From JBHIBR01 sp046759145 [NCBI: Nitrospinota bacterium] (lineage in GTDB: Bacteria > UBA8248), in assembly GCA_046759145.1 (NCBI GenBank), contig JBHIBR010000088.1, positions 1 through 7,295 on the forward strand: a stretch of DNA of 7,295 bases, written 5' to 3'. Shown piece by piece: positions 1-6,449 of this stretch. The notes under the pieces are model-generated. The model did no database searches. It was not told where the DNA came from and saw only the letters and a program-made list of their open reading frames with translations. The translations under genes were made by a program, and so were the position numbers. Numbering within the stretch: the stretch's first letter is position 1; each line of letters begins with the position of its first letter.

Positions 1-710
1 ACCGGCTGAGTCTCCCGGAGGCGACCGGGGAGGCCGCGCGGGGGCTGGCCAGGAAGTTCCCCGACGAGTGGGGGCCCCTCGCGGAGCGGGCCCTCGAGTT
101 CCTCCGGGGCCGCCTCGGGGCCCACTTCCTTGCCGAGGGCTACCGCCCGGACCTCGTCGAGGCGGCCCTCGCGGTCGCGTCGCAGGACGTGGTGGGGATC
201 AAGAAACGGCTGGATGCCCTGGCCGCCCTCGCCCGGACCCCCGAGTTTGACGACTTCGCCCTCACCTTCAAGCGGGTGAGCAACATCGTGGCCAAGTTCT
301 GGGAATTCCTTTCGGAGAGGCGTCCGGAGCTCAGGACGATCTATACGGGCGAGCCCCCGGAGGGCAGGCGCGTAGCTGTGGTGGTCATGGACGTCAAAGA
401 AGACCTCCTGAAGGAGAAAGAGGAAAAGGCCCTGTACGCCGACCTCCAGGCGACTTCGGCGGTGATCGGTGAGATGATCGAGAAGGAAAACTTTGCAGGG
501 GCCCTGGGACAGCTGCCACGGCTCAAGCCCCGGGTGGACGCTTTCTTCGATGCGGTCCTGGTGGACGACCCCGGGGATGAGGCCCGGAAGGAGAACCGCC
601 TGAAGCTCCTCTGGAAGATCGCGCAGCCCGTCTTCCAGATCGCAGACTTCCGGAAGGTAAAATTCGAGCGCGAGATGCCCCTGGAGCGGGCCGGGGTGGA
701 GGGCGGCTGA
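1..710 (+). CDS. glyS: Glycyl-tRNA synthetase beta subunit, C-terminal part (5' end outside window)
   Basis: This is the beta subunit of the bacterial alpha2beta2 glycyl-tRNA synthetase, which charges tRNA-Gly using glycine and ATP in the cytoplasm. The first full codon in the window is at 3, and 235 residues are visible up to TGA at 708-710. By comparison with the roughly 690-residue family this is about the last third. The visible part matches the C-terminal DALR-type anticodon-binding region: a segment ending in FDDFALTFKRVSNIV (from visible residue 82), then LLKEKEEKALY, VDAFFDAVLV and a closing IADFRKVKF. These are hallmark stretches of GlyS. The catalytic alpha subunit (glyQ) would be expected upstream but is not in view. 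A GTG at 189 lies inside the open frame and is not a start. The gene is followed 19 nt later by ppdK in the same direction, so co-transcription is likely. The frame is intact, with no sign of decay. Confidence 0.95.
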   Translation, partial: RLSLPEATGEAARGLARKFPDEWGPLAERALEFLRGRLGAHFLAEGYRPDLVEAALAVASQDVVGIKKRLDALAALARTPEFDDFALTFKRVSNIVAKFWEFLSERRPELRTIYTGEPPEGRRVAVVVMDVKEDLLKEKEEKALYADLQATSAVIGEMIEKENFAGALGQLPRLKPRVDAFFDAVLVDDPGDEARKENRLKLLWKIAQPVFQIADFRKVKFEREMPLERAGVEGG

Positions 711-729
711 GGGGGAAGGGGAGCGAGCG
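711..729 (+). promoter_or_regulatory. Strong ribosome binding site of ppdK
   Basis: The whole 19-nt gap between glyS and ppdK is purine-rich. AAGGGGAG at 716-723 ends 6 nt before the ATG at 730, which is good Shine-Dalgarno spacing and supports that ATG over the in-frame ATG four codons later (742). There is no room here for a terminator or a separate promoter. Confidence 0.7.
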
Positions 730-3357
730 ATGACGAGGAAGATGGTCTACGCCTTCGGCGGGAGCCTCACCGAGGGACGCGCCGACATGAGGGAACTGTT
801 GGGAGGCAAGGGGGCCAACCTGGCCGAGATGGCGAACCTGGGCATCCCCGTCCCGCCCGGTTTCACCATCACTACCGAGGCGTGCCTGGCCTACCTCGAG
901 CGCGGGACCTACCCCGAGGGGCTCTGGGAAGAGGTGCGGGAGGGGATCCGGAGGCTCGAGCGGGAGATGGGGGCGGAGTTCGGCGGGGAGGAGAACCCCC
1001 TGCTGGTGAGCGTGCGCTCGGGGGCGGCGGTCTCCATGCCGGGCATGATGGACACCGTGCTGAACCTCGGCCTCAACGGGCGCACCGTAGAGGGCCTGGC
1101 CCGCCGCAGCGGCAACCGCCGCTTCGCCCTCGACAGCTACCGGCGCTTCGCCACCATGTTCGGCGACGTCGTCGTCGGCATCCCGCGCGAGGAGTTCGAG
1201 GGGAGGCTCGCGGCCAAGAAGGCGGAGCGGGGGGTCACCAGCGACACCGACCTCGGCGCCGAAGCCCTCTCCGCCCTCGTGGAGGACTACCGGCGTCTCG
1301 TCGAAGAGAGGACGGGCGAGCCCTTCCCCGAGGACGTGCACGAGCAGCTCCGGATGACCATCAGCGCCGTCTTCCGCTCCTGGAACAACGAGCGGGCGGT
1401 CACCTACCGCCGCCTCCACGGCATCGCCGGCGACGCGGGAACCGCGGCGAACGTCCAGTGCATGGTGTTCGGCAACCTGGGCGAGCGCTCGGGCACGGGG
1501 GTGGCTTTCAGCCGCGACCCCGGCTCCGGGGAGAAACGCTTCTACGGGGACTTCCTGCTCAACGCCCAGGGCGAGGACGTGGTGGCGGGCATCCGCACCC
1601 CCGAGCCCCTGGACCAGTTGCGGGAGACGATGCCCGAGGCCTACGGGCGGCTGGAGGAGATCAACCAGACCCTGGAGCGCCACTACCGCGACCTGCAGGA
1701 CATGGAATTCACCATCCAGGAGGGCAAGCTCTACATGCTCCAGACCCGGGCGGGAAAGCGCACGGCCGCAGCCGCCGTCCGGATCGCGGTGGAGATGGTG
1801 GAAGAAGGCCTCCTCGACCAGCGGACCGCCCTCCTCCGGGTGGGGCCCGAGCAGCTCGACCAGCTCTTCCATCCCACGGTGGACCCCCGGCAGGGGGTCC
1901 GGGTGATCGCCAAGGGCCTGGCCGCCTCGCCCGGAGGGGCGGTGGGGCGGGTGGTCTTCTCCCCGGAGGAGGCCGAGGCGCAGGCCGCTCTGAGGGAGAA
2001 GGTGATCCTGGTCCGGAGGGAGACGAGCCCCGAGGACATCGGGGGGATGGCGGCCGCCGAGGGGATCCTCACGGCCCGGGGAGGGACCTCCTCCCACGCC
2101 GCGCTGGTGGCACGGGGCATGGGCAAGCCCTGCGTCGTGGGCTGTGAAGCCATTCAGATTCGGGAGCACGAGGGCTGCTTCGCCGTGGATGAGCTGGTGG
2201 TCCGCAAGGGCGAGTTCATCACCCTGAACGGCAACACCGGCGAGGTCATCCTGGGGAAGGCGAACCTCATCCAGCCCGAGACCAGCGGCGACTTCGCCAG
2301 GCTCATGCAGTGGGCCGATGGGGTCCGCAAGCTCGGCGTGCGGGCCAACGCCGACACCCCCCACGACGCCAAGGTGGCGCGGGACTTCGGGGCGGAGGGC
2401 ATCGGCCTCACCCGCACCGAGCACATGTTCTTCGAGAGGGGGCGCATCGACGCCGTGCGGTGGATGATCCTCGCCGAGGACGCCGGGGGCCGCCGCGAGG
2501 CGCTCGCCCGCATCCTCCCGATGCAGAAAGGGGATTTCCGGGAGATCTTCAAGGTGATGGACGGCCTCCCCGTCACCATCCGCCTCCTGGACCCCCCTCT
2601 CCACGAGTTCCTCCCCAAGTCGGAGAGGGAGATCGCCCACCTGGCCGACAGCATCAGAGTCTCCCCCGAGCGGGTGCGCCGGACGGTGGAATCCCACGCG
2701 GAGTTCAACCCCATGCTGGGCCACCGGGGCTGCCGGCTGGGGGTCACCTTCCCGGAGATCTACGAGATGCAGACCCGGGCCATCATGGAGGCGGCCTGCG
2801 AGGTGAGCGCGGAGGGGAGGAAGGTTCTCCCCGAGATCATGATCCCCCTTGCGGGCGACGGTCGGGAGCTGAGCGTCATGACCGCCCTCGTGCGGCGGGT
2901 GGCCGAGGAGGTGCTGAAGGAGAGGGGAATCCGGGTGGACTACCAGGTGGGGACCATGATCGAGCTCCCCCGGGCGTGCGTGCTCGCGGACCAGATCGCC
3001 CGGGAGGCGGAGTTCTTCTCCTTCGGCACCAATGACCTCACCCAGACCACCTACGGCGTCAGCCGAGACGACGCCGGGAAGTTCCTCCCCGCCTACCTCG
3101 ACCAGGGCATCTTCCCCCACGACCCCTTCGTGACCATAGACCGGGAGGGGGTGGGGGAGCTCGTCCGCATCGGGGTGGAGAAGGGCCGCCGCGTGCACAA
3201 GGGGATGAAGATGGGCATCTGCGGCGAGCACGGCGGAGACCCGGCCTCGGTGGCCTTCTGCCACGAAGTGGGCCTCACCTATGTCTCCTGCACACCTTTC
3301 CGGGTGCCCATCGCCCGCCTGGCGGCCGCCCAGGCCGCCCTCATCGGTCCCGGCTAG
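730..3357 (+). CDS. ppdK: Pyruvate, phosphate dikinase (PPDK)
   Basis: This cytoplasmic enzyme reversibly converts pyruvate, ATP and phosphate to PEP, AMP and pyrophosphate. The 875-residue length is normal for bacterial PPDK. The N-terminal ATP-grasp domain (about 1-340) shows GGKGANLAEM at 25-34 and SVRSGAAVSMPGMMDTVLN at 94-112. A linker precedes the phosphohistidine swivel domain (about 390-505), with catalytic His456 in GGTSSHAALVARGMG. The C-terminal PEP/pyruvate barrel (about 535-875) has Arg562 (GLTRTEHMFF), Arg618, Glu745 (GTMIELPRA), Asn768-Asp769 (FGTNDLTQ) and the acid Cys831 (GICGEHGGD), matching the positions known from the Clostridium symbiosum enzyme. All catalytic residues are present. 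The one oddity is Ser454 where most PPDKs have the Thr that the PPDK regulatory protein phosphorylates. The gene sits between glyS and ribD with short gaps. The direction of flux in this organism cannot be told from the sequence. PEP synthase is excluded by the domain motifs and overall PPDK similarity. Confidence 0.97.
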   Translation: MTRKMVYAFGGSLTEGRADMRELLGGKGANLAEMANLGIPVPPGFTITTEACLAYLERGTYPEGLWEEVREGIRRLEREMGAEFGGEENPLLVSVRSGAAVSMPGMMDTVLNLGLNGRTVEGLARRSGNRRFALDSYRRFATMFGDVVVGIPREEFEGRLAAKKAERGVTSDTDLGAEALSALVEDYRRLVEERTGEPFPEDVHEQLRMTISAVFRSWNNERAVTYRRLHGIAGDAGTAANVQCMVFGNLGERSGTGVAFSRDPGSGEKRFYGDFLLNAQGEDVVAGIRTPEPLDQLRETMPEAYGRLEEINQTLERHYRDLQDMEFTIQEGKLYMLQTRAGKRTAAAAVRIAVEMVEEGLLDQRTALLRVGPEQLDQLFHPTVDPRQGVRVIAKGLAASPGGAVGRVVFSPEEAEAQAALREKVILVRRETSPEDIGGMAAAEGILTARGGTSSHAALVARGMGKPCVVGCEAIQIREHEGCFAVDELVVRKGEFITLNGNTGEVILGKANLIQPETSGDFARLMQWADGVRKLGVRANADTPHDAKVARDFGAEGIGLTRTEHMFFERGRIDAVRWMILAEDAGGRREALARILPMQKGDFREIFKVMDGLPVTIRLLDPPLHEFLPKSEREIAHLADSIRVSPERVRRTVESHAEFNPMLGHRGCRLGVTFPEIYEMQTRAIMEAACEVSAEGRKVLPEIMIPLAGDGRELSVMTALVRRVAEEVLKERGIRVDYQVGTMIELPRACVLADQIAREAEFFSFGTNDLTQTTYGVSRDDAGKFLPAYLDQGIFPHDPFVTIDREGVGELVRIGVEKGRRVHKGMKMGICGEHGGDPASVAFCHEVGLTYVSCTPFRVPIARLAAAQAALIGPG
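1881..1900. repeat. Perfect 8-bp inverted repeat (hairpin) inside ppdK
   Basis: GGACCCCC at 1881-1888 and GGGGGTCC at 1893-1900 are exact reverse complements separated by a 4-nt GGCA loop. The repeat falls on codons 384-391, in the linker between the ATP-grasp and phosphohistidine domains. No T-run follows it, so it is not an intrinsic terminator. It may simply reflect Pro/Gly-type codons in a GC-rich gene. Confidence 0.5.
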
Positions 3358-3372
3358 GGGACACCCTGTCCC

Positions 3373-4494
3373 ATGGGGGAGGCGAGCCCCGAGGAGCGGG
3401 CCTTCATGGAGGAGGCCCTGCGCCTCGCGGCCCTGGCCCGGGGGCGGACGAGCCCCAACCCCATGGTGGGGGCGGTGCTGGTGCGGGGGGGAGAGGTGGT
3501 GGGGAGGGGCTACCACGCCCGCGCCGGCGAGCCCCACGCCGAGGTCCTCGCCCTGCGCGAAGCGGGCGAGCGCGCCCGGGGTGCCACCCTCTATGTGAAC
3601 CTCGAGCCCTGCAGCCACTTCGGCCGCACGCCCCCTTGTGCGCCCCAGTTGGTGGCGGCGGGGGTGGCTGAGGTGGCCTACGGGATGGTGGACCCCAACC
3701 CCCGCGTCGCGGGCCGGGGGCTCGCGTGCCTGCGCGAGGGGGGCGTGCGGGTGCGGGGGCCTATCCTGGAGGAGGAGAGCCGCAAGCTGAACGAGTTTTT
3801 TGTCAAATACGCCACTACGGGCCTCCCCTTTGTCCTCCTCAAGGCCGCCATCTCTCTGGACGGGAAGATCGCCACCCGCTCGGGGGACAGCCGCTGGGTC
3901 ACGGGCGAGGAGGCCCGCGCCCTCGTCCATGAGCTCCGCGACCAGGTGGATGCCGTACTGGTGGGAGTGGGGACGGTGCTCGCCGATGACCCCCTCCTCG
4001 CCGCCCGGCCCCCGGGCCGCGAGCCCCGCACGCCCCTTCGCGTGGTGCTCGACAGCCACCTTCGCACCCCCGCCAGCGCCCGCGTGTTGACCCCCTCGGG
4101 GGGGCCTGCTACACTCTTTGTCGCTTCGCCGGCCGCCCCGGAGGCCCGGGAGCGCGAGCTGCGGGCGCGAGGGGCGGAGGTGTGGCGCCTCCCGGAGCGG
4201 GGGGGGCGGCCCCAGCTCGAAGCGCTCCTCCGCCGGCTCGGGGAGAGGGAAGTGGCCTCTATCCTTGTGGAAGGAGGAAGCGAGACCCACGCCTCTTTCT
4301 GGGAGCGGGGCCTGGTGGATAAGGCCCTATTTTTTATCGCCCCAAAAGTGGTGGGCGGAAGGGAGGCGCCGGGGGCGGTGGGAGGAGTGGGGATTTCCAC
4401 GATGGCCGAGGCGCATCGCCTTGAGCGCTTGAGCGTCCGCTGGGTGGGGGAGGACCTCGTGGTGGAGGGCTATCCAAAGGTGAAGAATTCCTAG
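3373..4494 (+). CDS. ribD: Bifunctional riboflavin biosynthesis deaminase/reductase RibD
   Basis: RibD carries out steps two and three from GTP to riboflavin: deamination of the diaminopyrimidine made by RibA, then NADPH-dependent reduction of the ribosyl side chain. The 373 residues match the usual length. The N-terminal deaminase domain (about 8-147) has SPNPMVGAVLV (27-37), the zinc and proton-shuttle motif GEPHAEV (His55, Glu57) and PCSHFGRTPPC (79-89), giving zinc ligands Cys80 and Cys89. The reductase domain (about 150-370) has SLDGKIAT (161-168), GDSRWVTG (171-178), VGVGTVLADDP (197-207) and ILVEGGSETHASFWERG (297-313). The start at 3373 aligns with the E. coli RibD N-terminus, although its purine run (AGGGG, 3356-3360) lies a long 12 nt away; an in-frame ATG at 3406 would trim a conserved helix. 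It follows ppdK by only 15 nt, so it may depend on read-through. A promoter-like site lies within the gene at 4087-4115. Confidence 0.97.
   Translation: MGEASPEERAFMEEALRLAALARGRTSPNPMVGAVLVRGGEVVGRGYHARAGEPHAEVLALREAGERARGATLYVNLEPCSHFGRTPPCAPQLVAAGVAEVAYGMVDPNPRVAGRGLACLREGGVRVRGPILEEESRKLNEFFVKYATTGLPFVLLKAAISLDGKIATRSGDSRWVTGEEARALVHELRDQVDAVLVGVGTVLADDPLLAARPPGREPRTPLRVVLDSHLRTPASARVLTPSGGPATLFVASPAAPEARERELRARGAEVWRLPERGGRPQLEALLRRLGEREVASILVEGGSETHASFWERGLVDKALFFIAPKVVGGREAPGAVGGVGISTMAEAHRLERLSVRWVGEDLVVEGYPKVKNS
4087..4115 (+). promoter_or_regulatory. Candidate sigma70-type promoter inside ribD
   Basis: TTGACC (4087-4092, 5 of 6 to the -35 consensus) is followed by exactly 17 nt and then TACACT (4110-4115, 4 of 6 to the -10 consensus). 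A TG at 4107-4108 sits in the extended -10 position. The expected transcript would start near 4122, about 390 nt before ribE. The site coincides with a cluster of codons unusual for this gene (TTG, CCT, GCT, ACA, TTT at codons 239-249), where G/C-ending codons otherwise dominate. This is a pattern match only; transcription has not been shown. Confidence 0.4.
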
Positions 4495-4514
4495 AGGTTT
4501 ATGATGGAAACACC

Positions 4515-5180
4515 ATGTTTTCGGGAATAATAGAGGCCGTAGGAGAGGTGGTTGACTTCCGCCCCCTCCCGGGGGGTGCAAGGATCGATGTCTCCGCTCC
4601 AGGCCTCTTGGAGGACGCGAAGGTGGGAGAGAGCATCGCGGTGGAGGGAGCGTGCCTCACCGTGGTGGCTGTGGGGCCGGAGAGTTTCGAGGCGGACCTC
4701 TCCCCTGAGACCCTCGCCCGCACCCACCTGGGGAGGTTGCGGCGGGGTGCCCGGGTGAACCTGGAGCGCTCTCTGAGGCTCGGGGACAGGATGGGGGGCC
4801 ACCTGGTGAGCGGCCACGTGGACGGGGTGGGCGCCATCCAGGGGCGAAGGGCTGAGGGGGATTCGGTGCGCCTAACCCTCTCCGCCCCCCCCGGAGTGCT
4901 TCGCTACCTCGTGCACAAGGGCTCGGTGGCGGTGGATGGCATCAGCCTCACCGTGGCCGAGCTCGGGAGGGATCACTTCACCGTCGCCATCATCCCCCAC
5001 ACCGCCCGGAACACCACCCTCCTCGCCAAGCCCGTGGGGGCGGCGGTGAACCTGGAGGCGGACCTGGTCGGCAAGTACGTGGAGCGCCTCCTGGGCCCCC
5101 GGCTGGAGAGGGAGGAAAGGGGGGAGGAGCCTGGGTGGAGCCTCGACCTCGCGTTTCTCAAGGAGCACGGCTATGCCTGA
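4515..5180 (+). CDS. ribE: Riboflavin synthase (alpha-type, trimeric)
   Basis: Riboflavin synthase converts two molecules of 6,7-dimethyl-8-ribityllumazine into riboflavin and the diaminopyrimidine precursor, the final step of the pathway. The 221 residues hold the expected two tandem lumazine-binding barrels (about 1-97 and 98-192). The internal duplication is visible as VEGACLTV (43-50) against VDGISLTV (140-147). The N-terminal MFSGIIE is the family signature and fixes the start at 4515. [12 protein letters not shown] (93-104) joins the two barrels. Cys47, His101 and Ser144 correspond to residues tied to catalysis in the E. coli enzyme. The C-terminus ends in the family-like LAFLKEHGY. The ribosome site is weak (GGAAA at 4506-4510), and two out-of-frame ATGs lie just upstream. 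The 3' end overlaps ribBA by 8 nt. Some nomenclatures call this gene ribC; it is not the lumazine synthase, which is ribH here. Confidence 0.97.
   Translation: MFSGIIEAVGEVVDFRPLPGGARIDVSAPGLLEDAKVGESIAVEGACLTVVAVGPESFEADLSPETLARTHLGRLRRGARVNLERSLRLGDRMGGHLVSGHVDGVGAIQGRRAEGDSVRLTLSAPPGVLRYLVHKGSVAVDGISLTVAELGRDHFTVAIIPHTARNTTLLAKPVGAAVNLEADLVGKYVERLLGPRLEREERGEEPGWSLDLAFLKEHGYA
5160..5180 (+). promoter_or_regulatory. ribBA ribosome binding site and stop/start overlap with ribE
   Basis: AAGGAG (5160-5165) lies within the last codons of ribE, 7 nt before the ribBA ATG at 5173. The ribE stop TGA (5178-5180) falls 8 nt into ribBA. Near-consensus Shine-Dalgarno sequence plus overlap indicates translational coupling of the two genes and supports this ATG, even though it adds a basic tail ahead of the conserved RibB domain. 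Confidence 0.75.
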
Positions 5181-6432
5181 GGGGGAGGCTGAGAAGAGGA
5201 AGAAGGCCCGACGCCCCCGCCGGCGGAAGGGCATCTTCGCCTCCGTGGAAGAGGCCATGGAGGCGGTCCGCCAGGGGCGCGTGGTCATCCTCCTCGACGA
5301 CGAGGACCGGGAGAACGAGGGAGACCTCACGCTCGCGGCCGAGAAAGTCACCCCCGAGGCCATCAACTTCATGACCAAACACGGCCGGGGCCTGGTGTGT
5401 CTCTCCCTCACGGGCCAGCGCTTGGATGAGTTGGGCCTCCCGCTCATGGTGCAGGAGAACCGCTCTCTTTTCGGCACCAACTTCTGCGTCTCCATCGATG
5501 CCCGCCACAGCGTCACCACGGGCATCAGCGCCGCCGACCGGGCCCACACCATCCTGACCGCCATCAACCCTAAGACCCGGCCCGAGGACCTGGTGAGCCC
5601 GGGGCACATCTTCCCCCTGCGGGCGGTGGACGGGGGTGTGCTCCGCCGGGCGGGCCAGACCGAGGGGGCGGTGGACCTCGCCCGGCTCGCGGGGCTCTAC
5701 CCGGCGGGGGTCATCTGCGAGGTGATGCGCGACGATGGCACCATGGCCCGGGTGCCGGACCTGGTCAAGGTGGCCAAGCGCCACGGCCTGCTCCTGGTCA
5801 CCATCAAGGACCTCATCGCCTACCGGATGCACCACGAGCGGCTCGTGGAGCGCGCCGAGGAGGTCAACTTCCCCACCCGCTTCGGCGAGTTCAGAGCCAT
5901 CTCCTACGAGAACCTCCTCAACGGCGACTGCCACCTGGCCATCGTCAAGGGGGAGATCCGCCGGGATGTGCCCACCCTGGTGCGGGTGCACTCTTGCTGC
6001 GTGACGGGCGACGTGTTCGGCTCGCTGCGCTGCGACTGCGGGGAGCAACTCCACAAGGCGCTGGAGATGATCGACGAGGCGGGCCGGGGGGTGGTGCTCT
6101 ACCTCAACCAGGAGGGCCGGGGCATCGGCCTCAAGAACAAGATGCGCGCCTACCACCTCCAGGACCGCGGCCTGGATACCGTCCAGGCCAACGAGCAACT
6201 GGGCTTCAAGCCGGATCTTCGCGACTACGGCATCGGCGCCCAGATCCTGGTGGACCTGGGGCTGGGCCAGATCCGGGTGATGACCAACAATCCCCGGAAG
6301 ATCGTGGGCCTCGAGGGCTACGGCCTCCACCTGGTCGAGCGCGTCCCCATCGAGACCCGCCCCCAGAAGAACAACATCCGCTACCTTCGGGCCAAGCGGC
6401 GCAAGCTGGGCCACCTGCTGGCCAACCTCTGA
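5173..6432 (+). CDS. ribBA: Bifunctional RibBA: dihydroxybutanone phosphate synthase / GTP cyclohydrolase II
   Basis: RibBA supplies both starting branches of riboflavin synthesis. The RibB half makes 3,4-dihydroxy-2-butanone 4-phosphate from ribulose 5-phosphate; the RibA half opens GTP, releasing formate and pyrophosphate. The RibB domain (about 21-225) has [11 protein letters not shown] (42-52), [13 protein letters not shown] (115-127), PGHIFPLRA (143-151) and [11 protein letters not shown] (187-197). The RibA domain (about 230-419) has the zinc motif Cys276-x10-Cys287-x-Cys289, [17 protein letters not shown] (311-327), YGIGAQIL (352-359) and TNNPRKI (371-377). Length of 419 is normal apart from about 20 extra N-terminal residues very rich in Lys/Arg ([12 protein letters not shown], 8-19). 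Two departures stand out. Gln162 in AGQTEG replaces the His of the usual GHTEA, a metal ligand in E. coli RibB. Cys275 sits where Glu is common beside the zinc cysteine. Whether RibB activity is affected is not known from sequence alone. Confidence 0.97.
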   Translation: MPEGEAEKRKKARRPRRRKGIFASVEEAMEAVRQGRVVILLDDEDRENEGDLTLAAEKVTPEAINFMTKHGRGLVCLSLTGQRLDELGLPLMVQENRSLFGTNFCVSIDARHSVTTGISAADRAHTILTAINPKTRPEDLVSPGHIFPLRAVDGGVLRRAGQTEGAVDLARLAGLYPAGVICEVMRDDGTMARVPDLVKVAKRHGLLLVTIKDLIAYRMHHERLVERAEEVNFPTRFGEFRAISYENLLNGDCHLAIVKGEIRRDVPTLVRVHSCCVTGDVFGSLRCDCGEQLHKALEMIDEAGRGVVLYLNQEGRGIGLKNKMRAYHLQDRGLDTVQANEQLGFKPDLRDYGIGAQILVDLGLGQIRVMTNNPRKIVGLEGYGLHLVERVPIETRPQKNNIRYLRAKRRKLGHLLANL

Positions 6433-6449
6433 GGGCCGGGCGCGTGGTG
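6430..6449 (+). promoter_or_regulatory. ribH start region with tandem GTG codons
   Basis: TGAGGG (6430-6435) overlaps the ribBA stop and serves as a Shine-Dalgarno sequence 8 nt before GTG at 6444. A second in-frame GTG follows at once at 6447; from there the protein would begin MKTIEG, very like family N-termini. Spacing favours 6444, homology slightly favours 6447, and the two products differ by one residue. Confidence 0.55.

Noticed and set aside
658-663. TAAAAT as a -10 element for ppdK near the end of glyS
   Set aside because: It matches 5 of 6 -10 bases, but no reasonable -35 lies 16-19 nt upstream and it sits in ordinary GlyS codons (Val-Lys-Phe).
882-2147. A 421-codon + strand frame inside ppdK
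   Set aside because: It is an out-of-frame shadow rich in Arg, Gly and Pro; the ppdK frame over the same bases carries all catalytic motifs.
523-4290. A 1255-codon open frame on the - strand opposite ppdK and ribD
   Set aside because: Its codons are exact reverse complements of the ppdK and ribD codons, which share one frame. It stays open only because TTA, CTA and TCA codons are absent from these GC-rich genes. The predicted protein is low-complexity Pro/Gly/His/Arg/Leu-rich with no recognisable family.
4500-4505. TATGAT as a -10 element just before ribE
   Set aside because: No -35-like hexamer is found 17 nt upstream, and a transcript from it would start almost at the ribE ATG.
4552-4557. 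TTGACT early in ribE as a -35 element
   Set aside because: The expected -10 position (about 4575-4580) reads GGTGCA, which has no resemblance to a -10 box.
4562-4576. CCCCC/GGGGG hairpin early in ribE as a terminator or attenuator
   Set aside because: The stem is short and no T-run follows, and the codons belong to a normal variable stretch of riboflavin synthase.
5158-6414. A 418-codon open frame on the - strand opposite ribBA
   Set aside because: It is codon-aligned with ribBA for the same reason (no TTA/CTA/TCA codons) and has no family motif, while the + strand frame is a clear RibBA.
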